Assembly: GCF_000512915.1 (NCBI RefSeq)
Contig: NZ_CP007034.1
Span: forward strand, 1,860,001-1,924,000
Origin: Barnesiella viscericola DSM 18177
GTDB taxonomy: Bacteria; Bacteroidota; Bacteroidia; Bacteroidales; Barnesiellaceae
DNA length: 64,000 nucleotides
Direction of reading: 5' to 3'
Below are positions 36,566 through 43,882 of this stretch, piece after piece (the stretch's first letter is position 1; the number at the start of each line of letters is the position of its first letter). Below the pieces are notes generated by a model. That model was not told where the DNA came from. It searched no databases and saw only the letters and a list, made by a program, of their open reading frames with translations. A program made the position numbers and the translations under genes.

Positions 36566-36838
36566 AGTTGTACACTCTTTTGTGCAACAGATTTTCCCCC
36601 GACACGATGACCGGGAGCCTGTTGCGGAATTGAAAAATAAAATCGGTTGAGTAAAAGGTTGGGAGGGTAGGAGGGGTGTGAGCAGATTTCTCCTACCGCG
36701 ACGGATAGGAGCAGGTCAAATGAATCCGCTGAACCAGTGGACATACACCGTGGGCGAGGTGAGTCGTCCGATACCCCGCACGATTGAGAACCGTTGTCTG
36801 TCCCGTAAAGCAATCATACAAATAACCGTATAAAAATT
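36566..36838 (-). ncRNA. Long structured leader of lysO, unknown class
   Basis: The predicted transcript start (about 36838) leaves a 270-base leader. On the minus strand I see GGACA/UGUCC (36803-36799 with 36743-36739) enclosing CGUGCGGGGU/ACCUCG-CC-CACG (36782-36773 with 36760-36749); then AGCGGAUU/AAUCUGCU (36730-36723 with 36688-36681) enclosing CUCCUA/UAGGAG (36711-36706 with 36695-36690). The segment 36690-36697 can instead pair, by 8 bp, with 36666-36673. CGGUU near 36829 could pair with AACCG near 36646 to close the whole. It does not show the lysine-riboswitch core. It could be an attenuator, a new riboswitch, or a separate small RNA. Confidence 0.55.
36716..36817 (-). CDS. Possible 33-codon leader peptide ahead of lysO
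   Basis: A short ORF begins about 20 bases after the predicted transcript start and stops inside the second stem-loop domain, between the outer and inner arms. It has five Arg (codons CGG, AGA, CGG, CGG, CGA) within the first 18 residues, beginning MIALRDRQRFSIV, and no Lys. It may be a chance ORF lying over a structured RNA. If translated, a ribosome on it would disturb the helices described in the leader entry. Confidence 0.3.
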   Translation of the reverse strand: MIALRDRQRFSIVRGIGRLTSPTVYVHWFSGFI

Positions 36839-36843
36839 CGATG

Positions 36844-36873
36844 CAAAGGTAGCTATCTTTTGGAGAGTCGCAA
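36844..36873 (-). promoter_or_regulatory. Promoter of the lysO leader transcript
   Basis: On the minus strand: TTG (36873-36871), 19 bases, TACCTTTG (36851-36844). The match is good and places the start near 36838. Confidence 0.7.
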
Positions 36874-37010
36874 CAGAAAACCGATTGACTTAATATAATT
36901 TAATAGATGCCGAGGCTTTTTTTACGCTCTTTTGCCCGTCGGGAGGAGTGGTCGGTACCTTTTCGATGGAATCGGTTCGGAACGGTTCCCGGTTAGGAGA
37001 AGGGAAAAAG

Positions 37011-37040
37011 AAAAGGCTGTCCCCTCGATGGAAGACAGCC
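37011..37040 (-). terminator. Terminator after the cysteine-rich gene region
   Basis: GGCTGTC (37040-37034 on the minus strand) pairs with GACAGCC (37021-37015), then CTTTT. It lies 28 bases past the second stop codon (37069), not the first (37234), which suggests the transcription unit runs to 37069. Confidence 0.7.
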
Positions 37041-37068
37041 CCGGTTTCATTCTTTTCGATAACTCGAT

Positions 37069-37233
37069 TTACTTTTTCACAGGAGTTTGGGTACAGCCCG
37101 GAGCACAGTTGCTCTTGCAAGTAGCCTTTTTGTTGCAGTTGCTCTTGCAGGGAGCCTGCTTGTTACAGTTGGCCTGTTGTTTGCAGCAAGGTTTATCAGC
37201 CTGGCAGTTGGCCTGGCAATTCTTCTTGCAATC
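37069..37233 (-). pseudogene. In-frame continuation of the cysteine-rich protein beyond an internal stop
   Basis: Directly after the TAA at 37236-37234, the same frame stays open for 54 codons to a TAA at 37071-37069. It encodes DCKKNCQANCQADKPCC and similar Cys-Lys-Asn repeats, 11 Cys in all, ending TQTPVKK. Composition is the same as the part before the stop, so this was one 118-residue gene. A single change (AAA Lys to TAA) would explain it. It could be a natural nonsense mutation, a sequencing error, or readthrough. Confidence 0.75.
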
Positions 37234-37425
37234 TTAGCATTTGCAGTCGGTGCATTTGCAGGTTTGACAATCGGCTTTACAATCCTTACCCTTGCAGTCG
37301 GTACACTTGCACTCTTTTTTGCAGCACTCTGTTTGAGCCTTGTTGCCGTTGGTAGTTTGGGCGATAGCCGGTGCGGCAATTATCGAAGCAGCGGCAATAC
37401 AGGCCAGGAAAAGAAATTTCTTCAT
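37234..37425 (-). CDS. Cysteine-rich exported protein (truncated form)
   Basis: A 63-residue ORF: a signal peptide (MKKFLFLACIAAASIIAAP, cleavage near AIAQ) and a 40-residue mature part with 11 Cys in Cys-Lys, CTDC and KCTDCK repeats. No family is recognised; the pattern suggests metal binding or heavy disulfide linkage in the periplasm or at the surface. The frame continues after the stop with the same repeat type (37069-37233). The promoter at 37454-37483 and a terminator after 37069 frame the longer version as the original gene. Confidence 0.75.
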   Translation of the reverse strand: MKKFLFLACIAAASIIAAPAIAQTTNGNKAQTECCKKECKCTDCKGKDCKADCQTCKCTDCKC

Positions 37426-37453
37426 ATCACAATCCGTTTAATAAGTTTCGATG

Positions 37454-37483
37454 CAAATATAGCACGATGTGTTTGTGAGTCAA
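37454..37483 (-). promoter_or_regulatory. Promoter of the cysteine-rich protein gene
   Basis: On the minus strand: TTG (37483-37481), 19 bases, TATATTTG (37461-37454). The ATG is 29 bases downstream of the -7 box. Confidence 0.75.
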
Positions 37484-37630
37484 GGGTCGTGAATCTTATT
37501 TTTTCCAAAAAGCCGGTGGTATAATTTATAAAAGGTGTAAAACAGGAATGATTCTTGTTGCTTCAATTCGTCAATCGTTCACTGATGAACATCAACGGAA
37601 AGCAATCACCTTGTCTTGCTCCCTCGTAAA

Positions 37631-37662
37631 TTTGGTACTGCCCTCGTCTTGCGTTATCTTTG
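37631..37662 (+). promoter_or_regulatory. Promoter of the GHL10 gene
   Basis: TTTG (37631-37634), 20 bases, TATCTTTG (37655-37662). The -33 region reads AATTTGGTACTGCCC, almost the same as the metK promoter (AATTTGGTATTGCCC at 42215). A leader of only about 17 bases follows. Confidence 0.8.
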
Positions 37663-37685
37663 TCGGAAAATAAAAAGAGAATCCA

Positions 37686-39182
37686 GTGAAACTGAAATTT
37701 TATTTGTCGCTCCTGCTGCTGGTTTGTGCGGGTAGCGGAGTCGTTCAAGCCGTCGAACACCCCAAGCGGGAGTTCCGCGGGGCATGGATCCACACGGTGG
37801 GTCAGAGCCGTTATTGGGATATGAACCGCGATTCGATGCAACGCTATTTCGACCAGATGTTGGACAGTCTTCAACACATCGGTATCAACGCGGTGATTTT
37901 TCAGGTGCGTCCGGCGGCCGATGCCTTCTATCCGTCGCAGTTGGAGCCGTGGAGCAAATACCTGACCGGCCGGCAAGGGGTGGCTCCCGAGCCGTTGTGG
38001 GATCCACTGCAATACCTCATCGAGCAGTGCCATGCCCGCAACATGGAGCTGCATGCCTGGCTCAATCCCTATCGGGCGGCCACCAATGCCGACGAGCCGC
38101 TGGCCGCTTCGCACATTTATCATCAACACCCCGAGTGGTTCGTGCGGTATGGCCGTCAGCTCTATTTCGACCCGGGGTTGCCCGAGTGCCGCGAGTTTAT
38201 CGGCCGGGTGGTCGACGATATTGTGACCCGCTATGATGTCGATGCCATTCACATGGACGACTATTTCTACCCTTATCCCGTGGCCGGGCAGGATTTCCCC
38301 GACGATGCCAGCTATGCCCGCTATGGCAACGGTCTGTCGCGGGGCGACTGGCGGCGGGAGAATGTGAACCAACTTATCCGGGAGTTGAGCGACATCATCA
38401 AGTCGCGCAAGCCGTGGGTGCGCTTCGGCATCAGTCCGTTCGGTATCTACCGCAACCAGAAGAGCGACCCCGACGGCAGCGCCACCAACGGGCTGCAAAA
38501 CTACGACGAGCTGTATGCCGACGTGCTGTTGTGGACCCGCAACGGGTGGGTCGACTACATGATGCCTCAACTCTATTGGGAGATAGGCCACAAGGCGGCT
38601 TGTACCGAGACGCTTATCTACTGGTGGAACAACCATGCCAACGGGCGTCATCTCTACATCGGACAAGATGTGGTGCGGACGATGGACGCTACCGACGTGA
38701 ATCCGCTCTATACCCAGCTGAATCACAAGATGCAGCTGAGCCGTTACCTCGACCACGTGGGGGGCAACTGCTTCTGGCCGGGTTACTCGTTGCTCGAAAA
38801 CTACAAGGGGATAGCCGACGACCTGCGCAACTACTACCATGCCGTGCCGGCTCTGATTCCCGCCTATACCTTTATCGACAACAAGGCCCCCGACGAGGTG
38901 AAGAGCCTGAAAGCCCGTTGGACCCCCGACGGGTATGAGTTGCAATGGAAGCGCAAGTCGACCAAAGACGAGATGCAGCGGCAAATCTATTTCTGTGTCT
39001 ATCGGTTTACTCCGAGCGAGAAGATTAATCTCTACGACACCTCGCATCTGGTAGCAGTGACCCGCGACACGAAATACCGGTTGCCCTATAAGCGGGGTAC
39101 CCGCGAATATGTCTATGTGGTTACGGCTGTCGACCGCATGCACAACGAGAGCGACGGGAAGAGCCGGAAGGTGAAATTGTAA
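37686..39182 (+). CDS. GHL10/DUF187-type glycosyl hydrolase-like protein
   Basis: A 498-residue exported protein. The signal peptide covers about residues 1-21 (LKFYLSLLLLVCAGSGVVQA). Residues about 27-330 form a TIM-barrel of the GHL10 (glycosyl hydrolase-like 10, DUF187) family: EFRGAWIHTVGQ, INAVIFQVRPAADAFYPS, LHAWLNPYRA, DAIHMDDYFYPYP and FGISPFGIYR. Asp residues in IHMDDYF sit where catalytic acids are expected. The C-terminal 110 residues look like a fibronectin-III-type sandwich. Related proteins act on peptidoglycan-linked or glycan substrates. The start codon is GTG at 37686; no ATG fits the signal peptide. Confidence 0.88.
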   Translation: MKLKFYLSLLLLVCAGSGVVQAVEHPKREFRGAWIHTVGQSRYWDMNRDSMQRYFDQMLDSLQHIGINAVIFQVRPAADAFYPSQLEPWSKYLTGRQGVAPEPLWDPLQYLIEQCHARNMELHAWLNPYRAATNADEPLAASHIYHQHPEWFVRYGRQLYFDPGLPECREFIGRVVDDIVTRYDVDAIHMDDYFYPYPVAGQDFPDDASYARYGNGLSRGDWRRENVNQLIRELSDIIKSRKPWVRFGISPFGIYRNQKSDPDGSATNGLQNYDELYADVLLWTRNGWVDYMMPQLYWEIGHKAACTETLIYWWNNHANGRHLYIGQDVVRTMDATDVNPLYTQLNHKMQLSRYLDHVGGNCFWPGYSLLENYKGIADDLRNYYHAVPALIPAYTFIDNKAPDEVKSLKARWTPDGYELQWKRKSTKDEMQRQIYFCVYRFTPSEKINLYDTSHLVAVTRDTKYRLPYKRGTREYVYVVTAVDRMHNESDGKSRKVKL

Positions 39183-39215
39183 CCGTCGCTTTTGCTCGTC
39201 CGACCCTGTTTGTGC

Positions 39216-39250
39216 CGAGGCCGCCTTCCCGACTTGGGGGGGCGGCCTCG
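39216..39250. terminator. Hairpin between convergent GHL10 and AAA+ genes
   Basis: CGAGGCCGCC (39216-39225) pairs perfectly with GGCGGCCTCG (39241-39250) over a 15-base loop. No T tract follows, but it lies between two converging stops. Confidence 0.6.
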
Positions 39251-39277
39251 ACGCGTTTCTGGGGGGTGCGGTTCGCG

Positions 39278-41161
39278 TCAGGCTCTGAACCCGATGCGCA
39301 TCATGGGAGTCCGGTGCGGGGCCGATAGTTCGAGCATTCGCTGTTCGGCCCGGTCGATGTCGTCGACCGTGATGGTACTCATCAGCTCCCGGTCGGTACA
39401 GTCGTGGCTGGGCATCGACATGATGCGGCGCGCCATACTCTTGACAATGCCCTGTTCCACCAGGTTGTGCACCCAACGGCCGTTGCCGAAGTTGGGATTG
39501 GGGCAGGCGACGGCTCGGCCGATGACCTCGGCCAGCCGCTGGTCGGCTTCGCATGTGAGGATAAACTCGCGGGACTGCAACCGCTGGCAGGTAATCGCGT
39601 GCAGCTCTTCGGCCGAAAAATCGTCGAAGCGGAATTGCAGGGGAAAGCGGTCACGCAGGCCCGGATTCGATTGGAGCAGCAACTGCATTTTGTCTTCGTA
39701 TCCGGCCAGGATAACAATCATATCGGGGTTGGGTTCCGACAGAATGGAGAGCAGGGCGTGAATCACCTCCTTGCCGAAGTCGTTCGATTCGCGAGTGCGT
39801 CCTCCGGCAAGCGTATAGGCCTCGTCGATAAACAGCACCCCGCCCCGGGCCTGCTCCAGAATCTCTTTCGTGCGGTTCTCGGTCTGCCCGATAAACTCGC
39901 CCACCAGTTCGCTGCGGCAGGTCTCTACGGTGTGGCCTTTCGACAGCAGGCCCATGTGGTGGTAAATCTCGCCCATCAGCCTGGCCACCGTGGTTTTACC
40001 CGTACCCGGATTGCCGTAGAAAATCATGTGGTAGCGGTTCTCTCCGTCGGGGTCGAGGCAGATTGCCCGACGCTCCTGGGTGAAGCGGGCCATGAGGCAG
40101 ACGTCGCGCAGGTCAGCTTTCACGCGGGAGAGGCCGATGAGTTTTTCCAGCTTGTCGAGTGCTTCGCAAGCGGTTTCGGACTGTTCCCCTTTTGAGAGTC
40201 GCAAGTCACACAGCCCCGCTTCGTCGGGTATCGGCAGGTCGGTCCCGTCGTCATTGTCGGGAAGGGCGTCGGGCTGAGGGGCGTCGAGATGGAATATCGA
40301 CCGCTCCTCCTCAAACTGGTCGCCCAGAGCCGGAATGTATTGCAGCAGGAGTTCGACATTCTTTTCCGAACCGTAGAAGATAAAGGGAATCGCCTCCGGA
40401 CTTTTCAGCCATTCGGCCAGCAGGTCGAGCAGATTCTCGGCCGAGTCGTTGTCGCCTATCCGTTCGACCTGTACCACCGCCGCCTTTTTCCCGGACAGGT
40501 GACTTCGCAGTGTCGACCAGCCAATGCCTCCCGAGAGCAGGTCGTTGAGAGCGAAACGGCAACAGGCCTTCGGGGCACCATCGGTAAGGCAGGCTGCCAG
40601 AATACCCGAGGCAAAGGCTGCCGCCTGTCGTTCGTCACCCTCGACCGCCCAGTGAAGGGCCGGAGCGGGATCGGCGTTCCGCAGGCGCAGCTTGGTAATC
40701 AGGTCGCGAATGGTAGCGGGGGCGAAGCGACCCTGTTCCAGTCGGCACCACCAACTCTGGTAGCTCAACCGCTCGACGAAGAAGAGCTCGTCGGGGTGGC
40801 AGCTCATCGTTTCGAGCTCGACCTGTATCCATTTTTCGTAACCGGCAGTCAGCGGGAACGAGGCGTACCACCGGGGACGGCCGTCGCCATAGAGGAACAG
40901 GTGGCAACGCTCCTCCTCCCAGTAGCGGTCCGATACGAGGCGAAGCCGTATCTTGCGCGGCAGTTTCTTGTTGCGGGGCTTTTGCCACACGTCACACCCC
41001 AGCAGTTGATAGCGGGTGGAGTAGACCCGCAACGACCATTCGTGAACCATGTCGTGTGTCGGGTCGGTCATGATTTCGGCCACCAGCAGGTTACAGGCAT
41101 ATTCGGGTCCGCCGAACGATTCGTCCAGCGAACGCATGATTCGTACAATAGGATTTTTCAT
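39278..41161 (-). CDS. AAA+ ATPase of the CbbX/SpoVK type with novel N-terminal half
   Basis: A 627-residue protein. The C-terminal half holds one AAA+ module like CbbX and SpoVK: GNPGTGKTTVARL (Walker A, about residue 386), GVLFIDEAYTLAGG (Walker B, about 442), sensor and arginine-finger regions in NPGLRDRFPLQF, and a C-terminal helical lid. The N-terminal 330 residues contain RIRLRLVSDRYWEEERCHLF and a conserved-looking Trp-rich beta region that I cannot assign. CbbX-type ATPases remodel partner proteins, often with a dedicated target; the target here is unknown. The start at 41161 (MKNPIVRIM) is preferred over 41221. A 300-base leader precedes it. Confidence 0.8.
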   Translation of the reverse strand: MKNPIVRIMRSLDESFGGPEYACNLLVAEIMTDPTHDMVHEWSLRVYSTRYQLLGCDVWQKPRNKKLPRKIRLRLVSDRYWEEERCHLFLYGDGRPRWYASFPLTAGYEKWIQVELETMSCHPDELFFVERLSYQSWWCRLEQGRFAPATIRDLITKLRLRNADPAPALHWAVEGDERQAAAFASGILAACLTDGAPKACCRFALNDLLSGGIGWSTLRSHLSGKKAAVVQVERIGDNDSAENLLDLLAEWLKSPEAIPFIFYGSEKNVELLLQYIPALGDQFEEERSIFHLDAPQPDALPDNDDGTDLPIPDEAGLCDLRLSKGEQSETACEALDKLEKLIGLSRVKADLRDVCLMARFTQERRAICLDPDGENRYHMIFYGNPGTGKTTVARLMGEIYHHMGLLSKGHTVETCRSELVGEFIGQTENRTKEILEQARGGVLFIDEAYTLAGGRTRESNDFGKEVIHALLSILSEPNPDMIVILAGYEDKMQLLLQSNPGLRDRFPLQFRFDDFSAEELHAITCQRLQSREFILTCEADQRLAEVIGRAVACPNPNFGNGRWVHNLVEQGIVKSMARRIMSMPSHDCTDRELMSTITVDDIDRAEQRMLELSAPHRTPMMRIGFRA

Positions 41162-41463
41162 AACAACAAATGATTTAAAATGAAAAGATAATAGAGATTC
41201 CACAGCCTTTGCATCGCGCAAAAGCTACGGCATAACCACGCTCATTTCCCAGGGCGAGATGAGCGTTTGATTTTCGAGCATGTCAAAGAACGCAACAGCC
41301 TCCGCACCTCCTGATGTGCAGACACAGTTACACTCCGTTCACCCCGCTATGGGTCGAACAGACTGTACCGGCTGGTTGCGTGAAACATCTCTTTGACAAT
41401 CATTTGTTGCATATAATCAAAGGTCTTAAAAATGACGGCCGACCGATGGGTCGACTTCATTTC
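41162..41463 (-). other. 300-base leader of the AAA+ gene with short ORFs
   Basis: No full-length gene is present. On the minus strand there is a 37-codon ORF (41460-41347, starting MKSTHRSAVIFKTF) that begins only a few bases after the predicted transcript start, and an 18-codon ORF (41281-41225) whose frame is open farther upstream and reads GGAEAVAFFDMLENQTLISP. A perfect 8-bp hairpin, ACGCTCAT/ATGAGCGT, lies in the second. Either this is a regulatory leader or the remains of a small gene broken by a frameshift. Confidence 0.4.
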
Positions 41464-41468
41464 CATGA

Positions 41469-41498
41469 CAAATATAGCGAAAGGGAGAGATATGCCAA
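41469..41498 (-). promoter_or_regulatory. Promoter of the AAA+ leader transcript
   Basis: On the minus strand: TTG (41498-41496), 19 bases, TATATTTG (41476-41469). It is a good match and the only TAnnTTTG in this 475-base gap on that strand. Confidence 0.7.
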
Positions 41499-41583
41499 TG
41501 AAAAAGTAAAGTTTTTTTGTTCACCACCCCGAATCAATATCGGTCTGTTCGATAAAAAACACCGAAAATTTCGGGGAAAGATT

Positions 41584-41614
41584 TTTGCAAAAAAGCCCCT
41601 TTTTGCTATCTTAG
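41584..41614 (+). promoter_or_regulatory. Possible promoter of folK
   Basis: TTTG (41584-41587), 19 bases, TATCTTAG (41607-41614). The -7 box has two mismatches to TAnnTTTG. It stands 22 bases before the folK ATG. Confidence 0.4.
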
Positions 41615-41636
41615 TAGCGCAAAAAGAGAGAAAATC

Positions 41637-42110
41637 ATGGGGAAACGAGTATATCTGGGCTTAGGCTCCAATTTGGGAAATAAAGAGCAAATTATCAAGA
41701 AGGCTATCGATCGGATAGGCGAACGGGTGGGTACGGTCGCAGCCGTGTCGTCGTTCTACAAGACCGAGCCGTGGGGATACCAGTCGGTCCACACCTTCTG
41801 CAATGCGGCGATAGCGGTCGATACCGACCTCTCGCCCGAAGAGGTGCTTCTGGCCGTGCAGGCCATTGAGCGGGAGTTGGGCAGCAAGAACCACCGCAAG
41901 AGCGACGGCAGCTATGCCGACCGGCTCATCGACATCGACCTGCTCGACTACGACGGAGAGGTGGTCGACTCCTATGCCCTGGTATTGCCACACCCCTACA
42001 TGCACAAACGCACTTTCGTGATGGAGCCTCTGGCCGAGATTGCTCCGCAATGGCGGCACCCCGTGTTGGGGAAGACTGCTGCCGAGATACTGGCCGGGCT
42101 GCATGCGTGA
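41637..42110 (+). CDS. folK: HPPK: hydroxymethyldihydropterin pyrophosphokinase
   Basis: A 157-residue folate-pathway enzyme that transfers pyrophosphate from ATP to 6-hydroxymethyl-7,8-dihydropterin. The N-terminal VYLGLGSNLGNK, the FYKTEPWGY loop and RLIDIDLLDYDGE (metal-binding Asp pair) are family signatures, and LPHPYMHKRTFVMEPLAEIAP follows. Length is normal. metK lies downstream but has its own promoter. Confidence 0.97.
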   Translation: MGKRVYLGLGSNLGNKEQIIKKAIDRIGERVGTVAAVSSFYKTEPWGYQSVHTFCNAAIAVDTDLSPEEVLLAVQAIERELGSKNHRKSDGSYADRLIDIDLLDYDGEVVDSYALVLPHPYMHKRTFVMEPLAEIAPQWRHPVLGKTAAEILAGLHA

Positions 42111-42216
42111 GTTGTTCTCGGGGTGGGTGACGGCCCGCGGCGAGGAAGTCCGAATCCCGGGGCCGGCCTCCCGGTCGGGCAGGTGTCCCCGATTTGTGTG
42201 AAATAGCGTATAAAAA

Positions 42217-42248
42217 TTTGGTATTGCCCGCGGCGTGTATTATCTTTG
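42217..42248 (+). promoter_or_regulatory. Promoter of metK
   Basis: TTTG (42217-42220), 20 bases, TATCTTTG (42241-42248), a perfect Bacteroidota promoter. Transcription would start near 42255, just ahead of the SAM-II-like aptamer. Confidence 0.85.
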
Positions 42249-42261
42249 CCGCGCAAATGCA

Positions 42262-42318
42262 AAAAATGTGGAAGGATTTGGCTGCTTGCAACCACGAAAA
42301 AAAATGCTAAAACTGCGT
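42262..42318 (+). ncRNA. SAM-II-like riboswitch ahead of metK
   Basis: The order of elements is that of the SAM-II/SAM-V aptamer: P1 left arm UGUGG (42267-42271), GAUUU (42275-42279), a short loop, UUGCAA (42286-42291), then at once the P1 right arm CCACG (42292-42296), an A-rich stretch of 9 bases, and GCUAAAA (42306-42312). GCA of the loop can pair with UGC before UAAA, as in the pseudoknot. The second pseudoknot helix is not obvious, and there are two extra bases between P1 and GAUUU. The element starts the leader of the gene that makes SAM, as expected for feedback control. Confidence 0.62.
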
Positions 42319-42320
42319 TA

Positions 42321-42340
42321 CGGGGCTTCGCCGAAGCCCG
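42321..42340 (+). promoter_or_regulatory. GC-rich hairpin after the metK aptamer
   Basis: GGGCTTC (42323-42329) pairs with GAAGCCC (42333-42339) over loop GCC. It lies just past the aptamer and is a candidate expression platform. No long U tract follows, so control of translation or of downstream folding is as likely as termination. Confidence 0.5.
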
Positions 42341-42429
42341 TCCGGCTTTATCAAAATCACCTTGTTTTTGTGGGTATTGCAGTCGTTCTTCCTTGAAAAA
42401 GAAGTATTTACTATTTATTCAAGAGAGAA

Positions 42430-43752
42430 ATGAACTATTTGTTTACCTCGGAATCGGTGTCGGAAGGACACCCCGATAAAGTGGCCGATCAGATTTCGGA
42501 CGCTTTGCTTGACGAGTTTCTGGCCTATGACCCCAACTCGAAAGTTGCTTGCGAAACCCTTGTGACGACCGGACAGGTCGTTTTGGCGGGCGAGGTTAAA
42601 TCGAATGCCTATGTCGATTTGATGGAGGTGACCCGTCGGGTAATCCACCGGATTGGATATAATAAGAGTTCTTATAAATTTGATGCCGACTCGTGCGGTA
42701 TCTTTTCGGCCATTCATGAACAGTCGGCCGACATAAACCGGGGCGTGGAGCGCGCCGATGCCATGGAGCAGGGTGCCGGTGACCAGGGTATGATGTTTGG
42801 CTACGCCTGCAACGAGACCGACAACTACATGCCCCTCTCGCTCGACCTGTCGCACCTGTTGCTCATCGAGCTGGCCGCCATTCGTCGCGAGGCTTCGGCC
42901 ATGACCTATCTGCGCAAGGGGCGGGTGACGTCGTATCTGCGCCCCGACTCCAAGTCGCAGGTGACTATCGAGTATAACGAGAAGAACGAGCCGGTGCGCG
43001 TGCACACCATCGTTATCTCGACCCAGCACGACGAGTTTGTGACGCCGGTCGATGGCTCGAAGGAGGCACAGGAGGCAGCCGACCGCGAGATGTTGCAGAC
43101 TATTTACAACGATGTGAAGACGGTACTGTTGCCCCGTGTGATAGCCCAGTTGCCCCAGCGGGTACAGGCTCTCTTCGACGACAAGCTCGTGTTGCTGGTG
43201 AACCCTACCGGCAAGTTTGTCATCGGCGGCCCTCACGGCGATACCGGTTTGACAGGCCGCAAAATCATTGTCGACACCTATGGTGGCAAGGGCGGTCACG
43301 GGGGTGGAGCCTTCTCGGGCAAGGACCCCTCGAAAGTCGACCGTTCGGCAGCCTATGCCGCTCGTCACATCGCCAAGAATCTGGTGGCCGCCGGTGTATC
43401 CGACGAGGTGCTGGTGCAGGTATCCTACGCCATCGGTGTGGCCGAGCCGGTAAGTATCTATGTGAATACCTACGGCAAGTCGCACGTGTCGATGAGCGAC
43501 GCCGAGATTGCCCGCCGTGTGAGCGAGATATTCGACATGCGTCCCCGGGCCATCGAGGAGCGGTTGAAACTGCGCAACCCCATCTATGAGGAGACGGCCG
43601 CCTACGGTCACATGGGTCGCAAACCGCAAACGGTGGTCAAGACCTTCACGTCGCACTACAACGCCGAGCCGGTGGTGCGCGAGGTGGAGCTCTTCACCTG
43701 GGAGAAACTCGACTATGTCGATGCCGTGAAGAAGGCTTTCGGGCTCGACTGA
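42430..43752 (+). CDS. metK: S-adenosylmethionine synthetase
   Basis: A 440-residue enzyme that makes SAM from methionine and ATP. Signatures include FTSESVSEGHPDKVADQISD at the N-terminus, GAGDQGMMFGYAC and GGGAFSGKDPSKVDRSAAY. It is longer than the E. coli enzyme (384), as usual for Bacteroidota, through insertions near residues 150-250. It has its own promoter and a 175-base leader carrying the SAM-II-like element. SAM made here also feeds the radical-SAM enzymes and QueA encoded in this window. Confidence 0.97.
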   Translation: MNYLFTSESVSEGHPDKVADQISDALLDEFLAYDPNSKVACETLVTTGQVVLAGEVKSNAYVDLMEVTRRVIHRIGYNKSSYKFDADSCGIFSAIHEQSADINRGVERADAMEQGAGDQGMMFGYACNETDNYMPLSLDLSHLLLIELAAIRREASAMTYLRKGRVTSYLRPDSKSQVTIEYNEKNEPVRVHTIVISTQHDEFVTPVDGSKEAQEAADREMLQTIYNDVKTVLLPRVIAQLPQRVQALFDDKLVLLVNPTGKFVIGGPHGDTGLTGRKIIVDTYGGKGGHGGGAFSGKDPSKVDRSAAYAARHIAKNLVAAGVSDEVLVQVSYAIGVAEPVSIYVNTYGKSHVSMSDAEIARRVSEIFDMRPRAIEERLKLRNPIYEETAAYGHMGRKPQTVVKTFTSHYNAEPVVREVELFTWEKLDYVDAVKKAFGLD

Positions 43753-43781
43753 GAGATAGCCACGAATACCTTATAGTACAG

Positions 43782-43824
43782 AGTCAGGGCCACCCGAATC
43801 TTTTCGGGCGACCCTGACTGTTTT
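43782..43824. terminator. Terminator between metK and phospholipase gene
   Basis: AGTCAGGG (43782-43789) pairs with CCCTGACT (43812-43819), with inner CCGAA/TTCGG pairing, then GTTTT. It can serve both convergent genes. Confidence 0.8.
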
Positions 43825-43882
43825 CGTTCTATCAGCTCTTTCCCGTTTTTTGAGTGGCTGGCAGGGTGCACAATTAAGTCGG

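Noticed and set aside
36566-36838. Canonical lysine riboswitch in the lysO leader
   Set aside because: The conserved lysine-aptamer core and its five-helix junction are not present; the helices seen are different.
42262-42318. SAM-I riboswitch ahead of metK
   Set aside because: GCAACC and GCTAA are suggestive, but the SAM-I P3/P4 helices and the GGUGC partner are missing, and the element is too short; the SAM-II arrangement fits better.
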